DNA of 30,549 bases from a virus. Below, piece by piece: positions 29,915-30,549 of the stretch. The notes beneath the pieces are model-generated. The model did not search any database. It saw only the letters and a program-made list of their open reading frames with translations, and had not been told where the DNA came from. The stretch's first letter is position 1. The number at the start of each line of letters is the position of its first letter. Made by a program: the position numbers and the translations under genes. The stretch lies in the IMG/VR virus record IMGVR_UViG_3300031669_000166, positions 1-30,549 of that record, one strand, 5' to 3'.

Positions 29915-30549
29915 ATGAATAATTCGATACCAAATCAGGTATATGGGTTTAATAATGCATTAACCGATATATCTCCTGCCCCTCTAGTACGCAATACATT
30001 TCCGACCACAGCAAATAAGGCTGCAATTGGCCAAATCTGGGTAAATAAAGAACAAAATACTGCTCTTATATTAACATCTATAGTAAATGGACTAGCTAAC
30101 TGGCAACCGTTTTCTGGCGCAACTGCATTTACTTCATTAACGGTAACTCCGGGTCCTATTACGCTTGATGGATTAACTGATATAAATACTACTGATTCTC
30201 AAAATACTAATATAGGTAATACAGCTGGAGGCGCTGGAAATGTTACTATAGGTGGAACAGATGTTACTATGATAGCAAGCAATGATTTATCGTTATCTGC
30301 TACTACTAGTATTTCATTACAAGGAGATACATTTATAAACTCTGGTTCTGCATTTGATACAGTTATTGGCGATTTAGGTGATACAAGTATATTCGGAGCT
30401 AATATCATTATCGGCAGCGCAGTATCGCCTGATCCAGTTACCATCCAAGGTGCACCTATTAATATAAATACCGCTCCTGGAACTGGTGTAGTGAATATAG
30501 GTAACACAACTGGCAATACTAATATTATAGGTACTTTAACTTCATCTAG
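29915..30549 (+). CDS. Tail fibre, N-terminal part (continues at base 1)
   Basis: The ATG has AAGGAG 5 bases upstream. 211 full codons are followed by AG at the window end; base 1 supplies the third base and the frame continues to 448. The N-terminus (NQVYGFNNALTDISPAPLVR, IGQIWVNKEQNTALIL) is a virion-attachment region. From about residue 80 the sequence is a Gly/Asn/Thr beta-helix shaft with repeats such as VNIGNTTGNTNIIGT. The C-terminal S74 domain is in the 1-448 entry. Confidence 0.9.
   Translation, partial: MNNSIPNQVYGFNNALTDISPAPLVRNTFPTTANKAAIGQIWVNKEQNTALILTSIVNGLANWQPFSGATAFTSLTVTPGPITLDGLTDINTTDSQNTNIGNTAGGAGNVTIGGTDVTMIASNDLSLSATTSISLQGDTFINSGSAFDTVIGDLGDTSIFGANIIIGSAVSPDPVTIQGAPININTAPGTGVVNIGNTTGNTNIIGTLTSS

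Noticed and set aside
30199-30516. 105-codon minus-strand frame opposite the fibre gene
   Set aside because: Val/Pro/Ile-rich complement of the Gly/Asn/Thr fibre repeats; no start signal.

Overview
The window reads as one complete, circular (or circularly permuted) genome of a short-tailed, podovirus-like bacteriophage with low GC (by eye about one third, not computed). Circularity is shown directly: the reading frame that begins at 29915 is still open at 30549 and continues in frame at base 2, giving one 360-residue tail fibre with a C-terminal S74 chaperone domain that ends at 448. The host cannot be named from sequence. The AT-rich composition and a secreted protein whose style recalls amoeba-associated bacteria such as Dependentiae point to a low-GC, possibly intracellular host; this is only an inference. 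No integrase, lysogeny repressor, DNA polymerase, tRNA or recognisable endolysin was seen.

Layout. (1) 1-448: end of the fibre. (2) 531-3199, leftward: an early operon of small proteins including a short Bet/RecT annealing protein, a zinc-ribbon protein, a degenerate LAGLIDADG protein and three paralogues of one small helical family. (3) 3200-3626: regulatory/origin region with a leftward promoter, a leftward two-hairpin RNA or terminator and four AAGGATTATA repeats. (4) 3627-6202: winged-helix replication-initiator-like gene, small exported or membrane proteins and a probable small terminase. (5) 6289-8982: small accessory genes, with five DUF551-like paralogues (a sixth lies at 16006), membrane proteins and a free-standing relative of the central part of the capsid protein. 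(6) 8951-16827: large terminase, portal, small basic proteins, two tandem copies of a structured RNA-like element, and scaffold. (7) 16828-18536: promoter, an array of four hairpins, then the major capsid gene (N4-gp56 family) interrupted by two group I introns. (8) 18545-25707: capsid-associated, connector, fibre and tail-hub proteins. (9) 25708-26230: hairpin-rich non-coding region with a candidate leftward small RNA. (10) 26231-29111: two ejection proteins. (11) 29108-29783, leftward: a membrane peptide, a ribbon-helix-helix protein and a hypothetical protein. (12) 29784-30549: divergent promoter region and start of the fibre.

How it works together. Two leftward units, whose promoters share the 15-mer TTATATAACACATGT, probably act early. 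The rightward genes build the virion in the usual order: terminase, portal, scaffold, capsid, connectors, tail, ejection proteins, fibre. The capsid gene is the most unusual part. Its 315-residue product requires removal of introns 17383-17747 and 18206-18412. For both introns P1, P10 and P7 can be drawn to the base, and both splice products restore the capsid reading frame at conserved positions. A LAGLIDADG protein lacking its usual second acidic residue and a paralogue matching just the exon-2 part of the capsid protein sit elsewhere in the same genome.
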